The notes under the pieces are model-generated. The model was not told the DNA's origin and did no database searches. It saw only the letters and a list, made by a program, of their open reading frames with translations. DNA of 64,000 nt from Streptomyces chrestomyceticus JCM 4735. GTDB lineage: Bacteria > Actinomycetota > Actinomycetes > Streptomycetales > Streptomycetaceae. Numbering within the stretch: position 1 is the stretch's first letter; each line of letters opens with the position of its first letter. This document shows, piece after piece, positions 16,759-25,731 of the stretch. The stretch spans positions 1,178,001 to 1,242,000 of the forward strand of contig NZ_BHZC01000001.1 of assembly GCF_003865135.1 (NCBI RefSeq), in the 5' to 3' direction. Made by a program: the position numbers and the translations under genes.

Positions 16759-16779
16759 GTTCGAGCCCACCGGAAGCGC

Positions 16780-17949
16780 TTACGGAGCCGGAAGTTCCAC
16801 CAGCTCCGCCAGCGCCTCGCGATGCCGCCCCGGCGTCCCCAGCGCGATCTCGTCGGCCTTGGCGCGCTTGAGGAACAGGTGGGCGGGGTGCTCCCAGGTC
16901 ATGCCGATGCCGCCGTGCAACTGGATGCATTCCTCGGCCGCGCGTACGGCTACGGGCGCGCAGTACGCCTGCGCGACCGCCACCGCCACCCGTGCGTCCG
17001 GGCTGCCGGTGGCCAGTGCGTCGGCGGCGTTGCGGGCTGCCGCGCGGGCCGAGGCGACCTCCAGCCAGAGTGCGGCCATCCGGTGCTTGAGCGCCTGGAA
17101 CGAGCCGACGGGGCGCCCGAACTGGGTGCGCTGGGCGGTGTGCCGCACGGTCTCGGACAGGCACCATTCGGCGATGCCGAGCTGTTCGGAGGCGAGCAGT
17201 CCCGCGCCCGCGAGCAGGGCCCCGGTCACCGCCGCGCGGGCCGTGTCCTGCCCGGCCAGCAGCCGTCCGGCGGCGCGGTCGAGGGTGACGCGTGCCGGGA
17301 CGCGGGTCAGGTCGAGCGCGGTGGCGGGCTCGGTGCGCACGCCGTCGGCCGTCGTGTCCACGGCGTACAGCGCGTATCCGTACGGGCCATCGGCCGGTAC
17401 GAGCAGCACGTCCGCGGCGGCGGCGTCCGCGACGCCGGTCACCTCGCCGCTCAGCGTGCCGTCCGCGTCGGCCCGTACGGCCGGTTCCGGCAGGGTGCCC
17501 GGGGCCGTCGGCAGGGGCACGGCGAGCACGCCGACGCTGCGCCCTTCGGCGAGTGCGGCGAGCGGTCCGGCCACTTCCGGGCGGTCCGTCTCGCAGCCGA
17601 GCAGCGCGGTCACGGCCACCACCGCGCTGGTCAGGTACGGAACGGGGGCCATCGCGCGGCCCAGTTCCTCCAGGACCACGGCGGCCTCGCGGGCGCTCGC
17701 GCCCTGCCCACCGAGCTTCTCCGGGACCAGCAGTCCGGCCGTACCCATGCCGACGGCCAGCGAACGCCACAGTCCGGTGTCGTGCGTGCGGCCGCTCTCC
17801 AGGTCCGCGAGGACGGCGGCCGGGCCGCCGCGGTCGGTGAGCAGCGAGCGGACGGCGGCCCGCAGGTCGTCCTCGGCCTCCGAGTAGAGGAGGTCGGGGG
17901 CGGGGCCGGGCTGTGCGGGGGCGGCCTGGGCCCCGTTCGGAGCGGTCAT
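16780..17949 (-). CDS. Acyl-CoA dehydrogenase, subunit 1 of a probable heteromeric pair
   Basis: 389 residues from ATG 17949, which overlaps the upstream acyl-CoA dehydrogenase stop as ATGA. C-terminal family features are clear: HTAQRTQFGRPVGSFQALKH and ECIQLHGGIGMTWEHPAHLF. The middle FAD/substrate region is degenerate compared with the neighbour. Actinobacteria often encode two unlike acyl-CoA dehydrogenases side by side that assemble as alpha2beta2 tetramers, as in mycobacterial steroid side-chain degradation; the coupled arrangement here fits. Substrate unknown. Confidence 0.88.
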   Translation of the reverse strand: MTAPNGAQAAPAQPGPAPDLLYSEAEDDLRAAVRSLLTDRGGPAAVLADLESGRTHDTGLWRSLAVGMGTAGLLVPEKLGGQGASAREAAVVLEELGRAMAPVPYLTSAVVAVTALLGCETDRPEVAGPLAALAEGRSVGVLAVPLPTAPGTLPEPAVRADADGTLSGEVTGVADAAAADVLLVPADGPYGYALYAVDTTADGVRTEPATALDLTRVPARVTLDRAAGRLLAGQDTARAAVTGALLAGAGLLASEQLGIAEWCLSETVRHTAQRTQFGRPVGSFQALKHRMAALWLEVASARAAARNAADALATGSPDARVAVAVAQAYCAPVAVRAAEECIQLHGGIGMTWEHPAHLFLKRAKADEIALGTPGRHREALAELVELPAP

Positions 17950-19157
17950 CGGGGGAGGTCCTTCCAGGCGACGTCCTTGTCGGTGCGCGGCTCGGGCGGC
18001 AGCCCCAGGACGCGTTCGGCGACGATGTTCAGCAGCACCTCGGAGGTGCCGCCCTCGATGGAGTTGCCCTTGGCGCGCAGGTAGCGGTAGCCGGCCTCGC
18101 GTCCGGTGAAGTCCACGCCCTCGGGGCGGCGCAGCGTCCAGTCGTCGTACAGCAGCCCCTCGTCGGCCAGGAACTCCACCTCCCAGCCGCTGATCTGCTG
18201 GGCCAGCCGGGCGAACGCCAGCTTCATGCCGCTGCCTTCCGGCCCCGGCTGCCCCTTCGCGAGCTGCTGGCGCAGCCGCTCCCCCGTGAGGCGGGCGACC
18301 TCGGCGTCCACCCAGTGGCGCAGCAGCCGCTGGTGGAGGTCGTGGGTGCGGGCCTCGGGGCGCTCGCGCCACGCCTGGGCGGCGACGCCGATCATGCCGC
18401 CCTCGCGCGGCAGCCGGGCGCCGCCGATCGCCACCCGCTCGTTCATCAGCGTGGTCTGCGCGACCTTCCAGCCCTCCCCCACCTCGCCGAGGCGGTGCGC
18501 GTCGGGAATCCGTACGCCCGTCAGGAAGACCTCGTTGAACTCGGCCTCGCCGGTGATCTGCCGCAGCGGCCGCACCTCGACGCCGGGGTCGGTCATGTCG
18601 CACACGAAGTAGGTGATGCCACGGTGCTTGGGCAGTTCCGGGTCCGTACGGGCGATGAGGATCGCCCAGCGGGCCTGGTGGGCGCCGGACGTCCAGACCT
18701 TCTGGCCGTCCACCGTCCAGTGGTTGCCGTCCCGTACGGCGCGGGTGGCGAGCGCGGCCAGGTCCGAGCCGGCGCCGGGCTCGCTGAACAACTGGCACCA
18801 CACCTCTTCGCCGGTCCACAGCGGCCGCAGGAAGCGCTTCTTCTGCTCGTCCGTGCCGAAGCGGAGGATGGTGGGGGCGGCCATGCCCAGGCCGATGCCG
18901 ATACGGCGCGGATTGTTGTCCGGTGCGCCCGCCGCCTCCAGTTCGGCGTCGACTACGGCCTGGAGCGCGCGCGGCGCGTCGAGTCCGCCGAGACCCCGGG
19001 GGAAGTGCACCCAGGCCAGCCCGGCGTCGAAGCGCGCGCGCAGGAAGTCGAGGGGAGCGGTGGTGGCGGGCGGGTGCGCTGCGAGCAGGTCGGCGGTGCG
19101 GTGGCGCAGTCCCTCGGCGTCGAGGCGCCCGGCCTCGGTGGTCTCCTCGGTCGTCAT
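17946..19157 (-). CDS. Acyl-CoA dehydrogenase, subunit 2 of a probable heteromeric pair
   Basis: 403 residues from ATG 19157, overlapping the preceding oxidoreductase stop as TGATG. FAD-binding motifs VWCQLFSEPGAGSDLA and WTVDGQKVWTSGA are intact, and the C-terminal KGNSIEGGTSEVLLNIVAER carries the Glu-Gly-Gly-Thr typical of the catalytic and FAD-contact region. It should complement the more degenerate neighbour. FAD-dependent alpha,beta-dehydrogenation of a CoA thioester in the cytosol is expected. Confidence 0.9.
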   Translation of the reverse strand: MTTEETTEAGRLDAEGLRHRTADLLAAHPPATTAPLDFLRARFDAGLAWVHFPRGLGGLDAPRALQAVVDAELEAAGAPDNNPRRIGIGLGMAAPTILRFGTDEQKKRFLRPLWTGEEVWCQLFSEPGAGSDLAALATRAVRDGNHWTVDGQKVWTSGAHQARWAILIARTDPELPKHRGITYFVCDMTDPGVEVRPLRQITGEAEFNEVFLTGVRIPDAHRLGEVGEGWKVAQTTLMNERVAIGGARLPREGGMIGVAAQAWRERPEARTHDLHQRLLRHWVDAEVARLTGERLRQQLAKGQPGPEGSGMKLAFARLAQQISGWEVEFLADEGLLYDDWTLRRPEGVDFTGREAGYRYLRAKGNSIEGGTSEVLLNIVAERVLGLPPEPRTDKDVAWKDLPR

Positions 19158-20152
19158 CACGCGTCCTCCAGGCCGGGGACGACGACGAGGCGGCCGGTGG
19201 TGGTGCCGTCGACGACCCGCTGTACGGCTTCGGCCGCGCCGGACAGCGGCACCCGGCCGCCGATCAGCGGCTTGATGACGCCCTGGGCGGCCAGCTTGGT
19301 CAGTTCCTCGTGGCAGGCGTCGACCGCGGCCGGGTCCTTGGTGTTGTACAGGCCCCAGTGCAGGCCGAGGATCGTGTAGTTCTTCACGAGGGCGTGGTTG
19401 AGGCCGGGGGACGGTACGGAGCCGCTGGCGAAGCCGACGACCACGATCCGCCCCTCGAAGGCGACACATTTGACGGACTTGGCGTACGCGTCGCCGCCCA
19501 CCGGGTCGTAGACCACGTCGGCGCCCCGGCCGCCGGTCGCCTCCTTGACGGCGGCCACCAGGTCGTCGGTGCGGCGGTCCAGCACTACGTCGCAGCCCAG
19601 TTCACGGGCGACCGCCGCCTTCTCGGGGCCGCCCACCACCCCGATGACCCGCGCCCCGGCGGCCTTGCCGAGCTGGACGGCGGCGCTGCCGACCCCGCCC
19701 GCCGCGGCGTGCACGAGCAGCGTCTCGCCGGGCTGGAGGCGGGCCCGGCGGTGCAGGCCGAACCAGCCGGTCTGGTAGCCGATGTGCAGTGCGGCGGCCT
19801 CCGCGTCGTCCAGGGCGTCCGGCGCGGGACGCACCGACGCCGCGTCCGCGAGGGCCAGTTCGGCGAAGCCGCCGTCCGGCAGCGGAGGCTGGGCCAGGAC
19901 CCGGGCGCCCACTTCGGCGGACGCGCCCTCGCCGGCGGCGAGCACCTCGCCGCAGATCTCCACGCCCGGCGTGAAGGGCAGCGGCGGACGGACCTGGTAC
20001 TGGCCGCGGCACAGCAGCGCGTCGGGGAAGTTGACGTCGGCCGCCCGCACCCGCAGCAGCAGTTGCCCCGGCCCAGGCCGCGGGTCCGGCACTTCTTCCA
20101 GCCGCATCACCTCGCGAGGCTCGCCGTTCTCGTGTACGCGCCATGCCTTCAC
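19157..20152 (-). CDS. NADPH:quinone oxidoreductase-type MDR enzyme
   Basis: 331 residues of the zinc-free medium-chain dehydrogenase/reductase family. The GroES-like N-terminus (VNFPDALLCRGQYQVRPPLP) is followed by the nucleotide-binding motif HAAAGGVGSAAVQLGKAAGA and a typical C-terminal GVIKPLIGGRVPLSGAAEAV. The GTG start at 20152 has GGAGG just upstream. It heads an operon with two acyl-CoA dehydrogenases, so it may reduce an enone or enoyl intermediate; it could equally be a quinone reductase. Confidence 0.88.
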   Translation of the reverse strand: MKAWRVHENGEPREVMRLEEVPDPRPGPGQLLLRVRAADVNFPDALLCRGQYQVRPPLPFTPGVEICGEVLAAGEGASAEVGARVLAQPPLPDGGFAELALADAASVRPAPDALDDAEAAALHIGYQTGWFGLHRRARLQPGETLLVHAAAGGVGSAAVQLGKAAGARVIGVVGGPEKAAVARELGCDVVLDRRTDDLVAAVKEATGGRGADVVYDPVGGDAYAKSVKCVAFEGRIVVVGFASGSVPSPGLNHALVKNYTILGLHWGLYNTKDPAAVDACHEELTKLAAQGVIKPLIGGRVPLSGAAEAVQRVVDGTTTGRLVVVPGLEDA

Positions 20153-20393
20153 AGGTGCCTCCACAGACCTCGGGTACGCGGGGAGCGCGGGGCCGGAACC
20201 CGCCGGGCCCCGCGACCCTCGGCATACTAAGCGGTCGGTATCCCGGAGGGAACAGGCGATCGCGGGCGGCCTCGTACCGGCAGCACCCGGAGCCCCGGTA
20301 CCGGCGGCCCCCGAAGTCCGCGACCGGCAGCGCCCGGAGCCTGGTACTGGCAGGGTCAGGCACCGACCGGCCCGGTGGACGACACTGACCGTC

Positions 20394-21275
20394 ATGGACA
20401 CCACCGCCGAGTTGGGCAACTTCCTCCGCACCCGCCGCGCCCGCCTCCAGCCGGAGGACGTCGGCCTGGTCTCCTACGGCGCCCGGCGCCGCGTACCGGG
20501 CCTGCGCCGCGAGGAGCTGGCGCAACTGGCCGGGGTGAGCGTGGCGTACTACACCCGGCTCGAACAGGGCCAGAGCCACCACGCCTCGGACGGCGTCCTC
20601 GACGCGCTCGCCCGCGCCCTGCGGCTGTCCCCGGACGAACGCGCCCATCTGCGCGACCTCGCCCGCCCTGCCCGGGCCCGCCGCCGCCCGGCCGTACGGC
20701 CCGACAAGGCGCGCCCCGGCACGCTCCAGTTGCTCGCCGCGCTCGGCGACGTGCCGGCCGTGGCGCTCGGCCGGCGCTTCGAGGTGCTGGCGTGGAACCC
20801 CGCGGGGCACGCGCTGATCGCCGGGCACCTGGACTTCGACAGTCCCGGGCGGCCGCTGGACCGGCCCAACACCCAGCGGCTGCTGTTCCTGGACCCGCAC
20901 ACCCGCGAGCTGTATCCGGACCGCGAGGCGGAGACCCGGCGGGCGGTCGCCGCGCTGCGCATGGCGGCCGGGCAGCATCCGGACGACCAGCAGTTGGCCG
21001 GGCTGATCGGCGAGCTGTCCATGAAGAGCGCCGAGTTCAGCGCGCTCTGGACGCGGCACGCGGTCAGCAACTGCAGCTTCGGCGTGAAGAGTTTCCACCA
21101 CCCGCTGGTGGGCGCCATGGAGCTGGACTTCGAGATGCTGCAGACGCCGGACGCCTCCGGGCAGGGCCTGCTGATGTTCACCGCGCGGGCCGGTTCGCCG
21201 TCCGAGGCGGCGCTGCGGCTACTCTCCGCCCAGCGCCTTCCAGAACCGCGGGTCCTCGAACCCGAGCGCCCATAG
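20394..21275 (+). CDS. XRE-family regulator with MmyB-like ligand-binding domain
   Basis: 293 residues. The N-terminal XRE HTH includes the family hallmark RRVPGLRREELAQLAGVSVA and YYTRLEQGQ. The C-terminus is the MmyB-like PAS-related ligand domain (ALGRRFEVLAWNPAGHAL, ELSMKSAEFSALWTRHAV and HPLVGAMELDFEML). Such proteins bind small lipophilic ligands and often control neighbouring oxidoreductases. It diverges across 241 bases from the MDR/acyl-CoA dehydrogenase operon, the likely target. Its last 57 bases overlap the 3' end of the convergent GH18 gene. Confidence 0.9.
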   Translation: MDTTAELGNFLRTRRARLQPEDVGLVSYGARRRVPGLRREELAQLAGVSVAYYTRLEQGQSHHASDGVLDALARALRLSPDERAHLRDLARPARARRRPAVRPDKARPGTLQLLAALGDVPAVALGRRFEVLAWNPAGHALIAGHLDFDSPGRPLDRPNTQRLLFLDPHTRELYPDREAETRRAVAALRMAAGQHPDDQQLAGLIGELSMKSAEFSALWTRHAVSNCSFGVKSFHHPLVGAMELDFEMLQTPDASGQGLLMFTARAGSPSEAALRLLSAQRLPEPRVLEPERP

Positions 21276-22310
21276 CCCGGTGTTCCGTACGCCGTACTTC
21301 CTCAGCACCGGCAGGTGCGCGGCGACCCCTCGGGCGTCCTGGTACCAGACGTGGTGCACGGCCCGGCCCGCCCTGTACGTGAAGTGGGGCGTGCCGGATT
21401 TCGCGTCGAACCGGTAGGCGGCGCCCTTGCGACGGCGCAGCGCCTCCGCCTCCTTCCAGGTCAGGTGCTTGGCGCGGGCCTTGACGCCCTGCGTCCAGTC
21501 CCAGCCGTAACCGGGGAAGGCCACTTCGAGCTTGTCGCGCGGCACGGTGCGGGTGGCGTACCGCAGGAATTCCTCGTACCAGGCGAGCGAGGACAGCGGG
21601 CCCGGGGAGCCCTCGGCCCAGTGCAGGTCGTAGCCCATGATCCGGACGCGGTCGGCGGCCTTGCCGAGGCGCGCGTAGTCGTACGCCTTGCCGGAGGTGC
21701 CGGTACGGGCCATGACGGTGATGACGCAGCTCTTGCCCTTGGCGTGCAGCCGGGCGCACAGCTCGTCGGCGAACAGCGCGTACCCGGTGCGTACGCGCTC
21801 GCGCATCCGGGCGCTGCCGGTGGTCGCCATCGTCTCGTAGTCGAGGTCGACGCCGTCGTACGCGCGGGAGGCCACCAACCGCAGCAGCGCGGCGATGTGC
21901 GCGCCGCGGCGGGTCCGGTCGTGCAGCAGCGCGGCCATCGCGGTGGCGTCCATGGACTCGTTGACGGTCGGCACGACCTTGATCCCGGCCTGGTGCAGGC
22001 CCGCGATGACCTGCTTGTCGCCCGCGCCGGGCTGGCTCTTGATGTGTGTGGTGGAGGTGGCCCGGTACCAGAAGGGGCTGACGGTGTGCAGTTGCGCGGC
22101 GTGCTGGAGGGCGTCGCGGTAGGCGGCTTTGGTGTCGTCCCAGTAGGGCAGCCAGGCGGACGCCGTACGGGCGGGCTGCGCGGCGGCGGGCGCCGGGGCG
22201 TCCGTACGGCCCTGGGCCGCGGCGCCGGGGGTCAGGACGGCAGCGACCCCGGCCGCCGTCAGCAGGAAGACGAGCCCGGGCCGCGCCCGGGGAGCCGATG
22301 CTTGATCCAT
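21219..22310 (-). CDS. Secreted glycoside hydrolase family 18-like protein
   Basis: 363 residues with a signal peptide (hydrophobic PGLVFLLTAAGVAAVL, likely cleaved near residue 32). GH18 catalytic motif DGVDLDYE is at 152-159, with Glu159 as the acid. VRIMGYDLHWAEGSPGPLSS and AFPGYGWDW fit the substrate-cleft strands of the spore/cortex-type GH18 branch. It should hydrolyse a GlcNAc-containing polymer outside the cell (peptidoglycan or chitin-like). Its 3' end overlaps the convergent XRE gene by 57 bases. Confidence 0.88.
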   Translation of the reverse strand: MDQASAPRARPGLVFLLTAAGVAAVLTPGAAAQGRTDAPAPAAAQPARTASAWLPYWDDTKAAYRDALQHAAQLHTVSPFWYRATSTTHIKSQPGAGDKQVIAGLHQAGIKVVPTVNESMDATAMAALLHDRTRRGAHIAALLRLVASRAYDGVDLDYETMATTGSARMRERVRTGYALFADELCARLHAKGKSCVITVMARTGTSGKAYDYARLGKAADRVRIMGYDLHWAEGSPGPLSSLAWYEEFLRYATRTVPRDKLEVAFPGYGWDWTQGVKARAKHLTWKEAEALRRRKGAAYRFDAKSGTPHFTYRAGRAVHHVWYQDARGVAAHLPVLRKYGVRNTGLWALGFEDPRFWKALGGE

Positions 22311-22392
22311 GCGCCGAGCTTGTCCCGGGTACGGCGGGCCCGCCGCGCCGGTTGCGCCGAACGGCCGCGCCCCTCTCCCGTACTCCGCACGG

Positions 22393-23277
22393 TCAGCAGC
22401 GGGTGTCGCCGGACGCCTCGGCCGCCCGGCCGCCCGCTCCGAGCAGACCGGTCGCCGTGAGGTCGGTGCGGCCCGCCAGACGCAGGAAGGCGCGGCGGGA
22501 GCCCTCGGCCACGATCCCCGGCAGGACGGCGCGCACCGCCTGGCCCGCCCGCAGCCACGGCTGTGCGTAGACCGCGGCGGCGCGCCGTTCGATGCCCCGG
22601 ACCATCCGGTCGGCCACCGGCCCGGCGTCGTAGGTCTTCGACGCGGGCCACGGCAGGTGGGCGCGCAGCTCCCGCATCACCGTACGGCGGTCGGAGGCGC
22701 GGACCATCTCGGTGTCCGCCCAACTGAGGTACGCGGTGCCCACCCCCACCCCGCGGTGGGCCAGCTCGGCGCGCAGGACCTGCGCGAACGTCTCCGCCCC
22801 GGACTTGGAGGCGCAGTACGCGGACAGCATCGGCGCCGGGCCGATGGCCGCGAGGGAGGCGACCTGGAGGAAGTAGCCTCGGGTGCGCAGGAGGGCGGGC
22901 AGGAAGGCCCGTGCGGTCACCGCGCTGCCGATCAGGTTGACCTCGACGACGCGGCGCCAGACGGCCGGGTCGGTGTCGAGGAAGGGGCCGCCCGCCACCA
23001 CCCCGGCGTTGGCGACGACGACGGAGGGCGGGCCGAAGCGGCGCTCCACGAGGGCGGCGGCGCGGTCCATGGCGTCCTCGTCGGTGACGTCCACCGGCCA
23101 GTGCTCGGCGTGCCCCGGCAAGCCGGCCGCGACCCGCTCCAGCGCGTCCTCCTCCAGCCCGAGCAGGGCCACGTCGGCTCCCCGCCGTACGAGTGAACGC
23201 GCCATGTGCGCGCCCAGGCCGCGCGCGGCGCCGGTGACCACGGCGGTGCGTCCGCGCAGGGGAAGGTCGTGGCTCAT
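22393..23277 (-). CDS. Short-chain dehydrogenase/reductase
   Basis: 294 residues. Rossmann motif TGAARGLG, NAG motif VVANAGVV, catalytic Ser in VASLAAIGPAP and Tyr-x3-Lys in SAYCASKSG are all present. The extra C-terminal 60 residues resemble membrane-associated SDRs acting on lipids or retinoid-like substrates. GGAGG sits ahead of the ATG at 23277. NAD(P)-dependent alcohol/ketone conversion in the cytosol; substrate unknown. Confidence 0.9.
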   Translation of the reverse strand: MSHDLPLRGRTAVVTGAARGLGAHMARSLVRRGADVALLGLEEDALERVAAGLPGHAEHWPVDVTDEDAMDRAAALVERRFGPPSVVVANAGVVAGGPFLDTDPAVWRRVVEVNLIGSAVTARAFLPALLRTRGYFLQVASLAAIGPAPMLSAYCASKSGAETFAQVLRAELAHRGVGVGTAYLSWADTEMVRASDRRTVMRELRAHLPWPASKTYDAGPVADRMVRGIERRAAAVYAQPWLRAGQAVRAVLPGIVAEGSRRAFLRLAGRTDLTATGLLGAGGRAAEASGDTRC

Positions 23278-23550
23278 GGTCGGGCCTCCACGGGCTGCGG
23301 GCGGTACCGGCAGGGGTGACGGTGCGGGACGGGACGGATCGGTGGGTCGGCGACGGGTACCCGGGAGCGGGCTTCTGCAACGTAACGCGGTGGCGGCGCC
23401 GCGGCCCGTGTGTGGCCCGGGGCCTCGCGGGCACACGGGTGAGGTCCCGCAGGCCGGAACGAGGGGACCCGCCTAGTCTGGGAGCCGGGGTCACGAGACA
23501 GGTTCCGGCGAGCGACGCGGGCGACCGGTTCCCCCGACGTTGGAGACCGC

Positions 23551-24006
23551 ATGGCGGTAAGACATCAGCTCATCAAGAGGCACCCCGACGCGGTGTGGGC
23601 GGTGCTCGCCGACGGCAGGCGGTACCAGGACTGGGTGGTCGGGCCGTACCGGTCGCGGCCGTGCGAGGGTGACTGGCCGGAGCTGGGGTCCACGCTCTCC
23701 TACAGCGTGCACCTGGGGCCGTGGTCGCTCTCCGGCCGGACCATCGTGCGGCGCTGCGAAGCTCCCCGGGAACTGGAGCTGGAGGTCGAGAGCGGCGCGC
23801 TGGGCACCGCGCGGATCGCGATCGAGATCCGCCCCTGGGGCGACCACAGCCTGGTCATCATGGACGAACATCCCCTGCAAGGGCCCGGCGGGCTGGTGCA
23901 CAACACCGTCCTGGACGCACTGTTCCAGCTCCGGCACCGCCGCATGCTGAGCCGGCTGGCCAAGGTCGTGGAGAGCTGCCCGCGACAGCCGAGCGAGGCG
24001 GTGTGA
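23551..24006 (+). CDS. SRPBCC-family protein
   Basis: 151 residues with the START/SRPBCC layout: RHQLIKRHPDAVWAVLADGR and YQDWVVGP at the start, central strands (TLSYSVHLGPWSLSGRTIV), then the long C-terminal helix (NTVLDALFQLRHRRMLSRLA). It has a hydrophobic cavity fold used for ligand binding or cyclase activity. It precedes the flavoprotein gene by 34 bases and is probably co-transcribed with it, which suggests a shared lipophilic substrate. Confidence 0.8.
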   Translation: MAVRHQLIKRHPDAVWAVLADGRRYQDWVVGPYRSRPCEGDWPELGSTLSYSVHLGPWSLSGRTIVRRCEAPRELELEVESGALGTARIAIEIRPWGDHSLVIMDEHPLQGPGGLVHNTVLDALFQLRHRRMLSRLAKVVESCPRQPSEAV

Positions 24007-24040
24007 CGCGCCCGGCGGGTCCGGCGGGAAGGAGGCCGGG

Positions 24041-25678
24041 ATGCCCGACGCGGTGGTGATCGGCGCCGGTCCGAACGGGCTGGTGGCCGCGAATCTGCTG
24101 GCCGACGCGGGCTGGAGCGTGGAGGTCCTGGAGGCGCAGCCCGAAGCGGGCGGCGCGGTCCGCAGCGATCGGGGCGTCCACCCCGACTTCGTCAACGACC
24201 TGTGCAGCTCCTTCTATCCGCTGGCCGCCGCCTCCCCGGTGCTCGACGCGCTCCGCCTCGACGAGCACGGGCTGCGGTGGAGCCACGCGCCCAGTGTCCT
24301 CGCGCATCCGCTGGCCGACGGCCGGTGCGCGGTGCTGGAGCGGCGGCGGCCGGCCACCGCCGACGGGCTGGAGCGCTTCGCCGCCGGCGACGGCGCCGCC
24401 TGGCAGCGGCTGTGCGAGATCTGGGACCGGGTGGGGCCGGACATCCTGGGCGCGCTGTTCACGCCGTTCCCACCGGTACGGGCCACGGCCCGGCTCGCCG
24501 CCCGCCTGCACAGCGCGGGCGGTCTGCGGCTGGCCCGCACGCTGGTGCTGCCCGTACGGCGGCTGGGCGAGGAGGAGTTCGGCGGCGAGGGCGGCCGACT
24601 GCTGCTCGCGGGCAACGCGCTCCACGCCGACCTGGCGCCGGAGGCCGCGGGCAGCGGGGGCTTCGGGTGGCTGATGTCCATGCTCGGGCAGTCGTACGGC
24701 TTTCCCGTGCCGGTCGGCGGCGCGGGCGCGCTGACGGAGGCTCTGGTACGGCGGCTGGAGGCGCGCGGCGGTGTGCTGCGCTGCGGCGAGCGGGTGACCG
24801 AGGTCGTCGTACGGGCGGGCCGCGCCGTGGCGGTGCGCACCGCGGGCGGCGAGTCGGTGCCCGCGCGCCGGGCCGTACTGGCCGACGTGTCCGTACCGTC
24901 CCTCTACGGCGAGCTGATCGACAGCCGGCACCTGCCCACGCGGCTGACGGCGGACCTGCGCCGCTTCCAGTGGGACTTCGCGACGTTCAAGGTCGACTGG
25001 GCGCTGGACGGCGCGGTGCCGTGGACCTGCCGGGAAGCGGCGACCGCGGGCACCGTGCACCTGGCGGACGGCGTGGACGAGCTGACGCGGTTCGCCGCTC
25101 AGCTCGCGGCGGGCCGGGTCCCCGACCGGCCGTTCGCCCTGTTCGGGCAGATGACCACCGCCGACGCCACCCGGTCGCCGGCCGGGACCGAGTCGGCGTG
25201 GGCGTACACCCACGTACCGCACGACGTCCGTGGGGACGCCGGGGACGCCGGGATCACCGGCTCCTGGAGCCGCGGCGAGCAGGAGGCCATGGCGGACCGC
25301 GTGGAGGAGCAGGTGGAGCGGTACGCGCCGGGCTTCCGCGCCCGTATCCGGGCCCGCCGCATCCTGGCGCCGCCCACCTTGCAGGCTCTGGACGCCAATC
25401 TGCACGGAGGCGCCATCAACGGGGGCACGACCGCCATGCACCAGCAGCTCGTCTTCCGCCCGGTGCCGGGTACCGGGCGGCCGGAGACCCCGGTCAAGGG
25501 CCTCTTCCTGGCGTCGGCCGGGGCGCATCCGGGTGGTGGTGTGCACGGCGCGCCCGGCGCCAACGCGGCGCGCGCTGCCCTGCGCAAGCGGTCGCCGAGC
25601 AGCGCGCTCACCCGTCTCCAGCGGTCGCTGACCGGCCGTAACCGGCTCGGTGACCGTCCGGACGACCCGGCGGAGTGA
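24041..25678 (+). CDS. FAD-dependent oxidoreductase, phytoene-desaturase-like (CrtI/COG1233 type)
   Basis: 545 residues. The N-terminal dinucleotide motif VVIGAGPNGLVAANLLADAG, the Glu-ending strand VEVLEAQPEAGGAVRSD, central PVPVGGAGALTEALVRRLEA and the C-terminal FLASAGAHPGGGVHGAPGANA define the NAD(P)/FAD COG1233 family. AGGAGG lies 7-12 bases ahead of the ATG. It follows an SRPBCC gene and is convergent with the terpene synthase, so action on a terpenoid is possible, but many Streptomyces homologues have no known substrate. Confidence 0.88.
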   Translation: MPDAVVIGAGPNGLVAANLLADAGWSVEVLEAQPEAGGAVRSDRGVHPDFVNDLCSSFYPLAAASPVLDALRLDEHGLRWSHAPSVLAHPLADGRCAVLERRRPATADGLERFAAGDGAAWQRLCEIWDRVGPDILGALFTPFPPVRATARLAARLHSAGGLRLARTLVLPVRRLGEEEFGGEGGRLLLAGNALHADLAPEAAGSGGFGWLMSMLGQSYGFPVPVGGAGALTEALVRRLEARGGVLRCGERVTEVVVRAGRAVAVRTAGGESVPARRAVLADVSVPSLYGELIDSRHLPTRLTADLRRFQWDFATFKVDWALDGAVPWTCREAATAGTVHLADGVDELTRFAAQLAAGRVPDRPFALFGQMTTADATRSPAGTESAWAYTHVPHDVRGDAGDAGITGSWSRGEQEAMADRVEEQVERYAPGFRARIRARRILAPPTLQALDANLHGGAINGGTTAMHQQLVFRPVPGTGRPETPVKGLFLASAGAHPGGGVHGAPGANAARAALRKRSPSSALTRLQRSLTGRNRLGDRPDDPAE

Positions 25679-25687
25679 CCCGCCAAG

Positions 25688-25714
25688 CCCGCCGGACAGG
25701 GGCCGGACGGCGGG
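25688..25714. terminator. Bidirectional terminator between flavoprotein and terpene synthase
   Basis: CCCGCC (25688-25693) pairs with GGCGGG (25709-25714). A second CCCGCC at 25679-25684 could use the same right arm. The hairpin sits in the 53-base convergent gap. Confidence 0.45.
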
Positions 25715-25731
25715 TCGCCCAGCCGGGTCCG

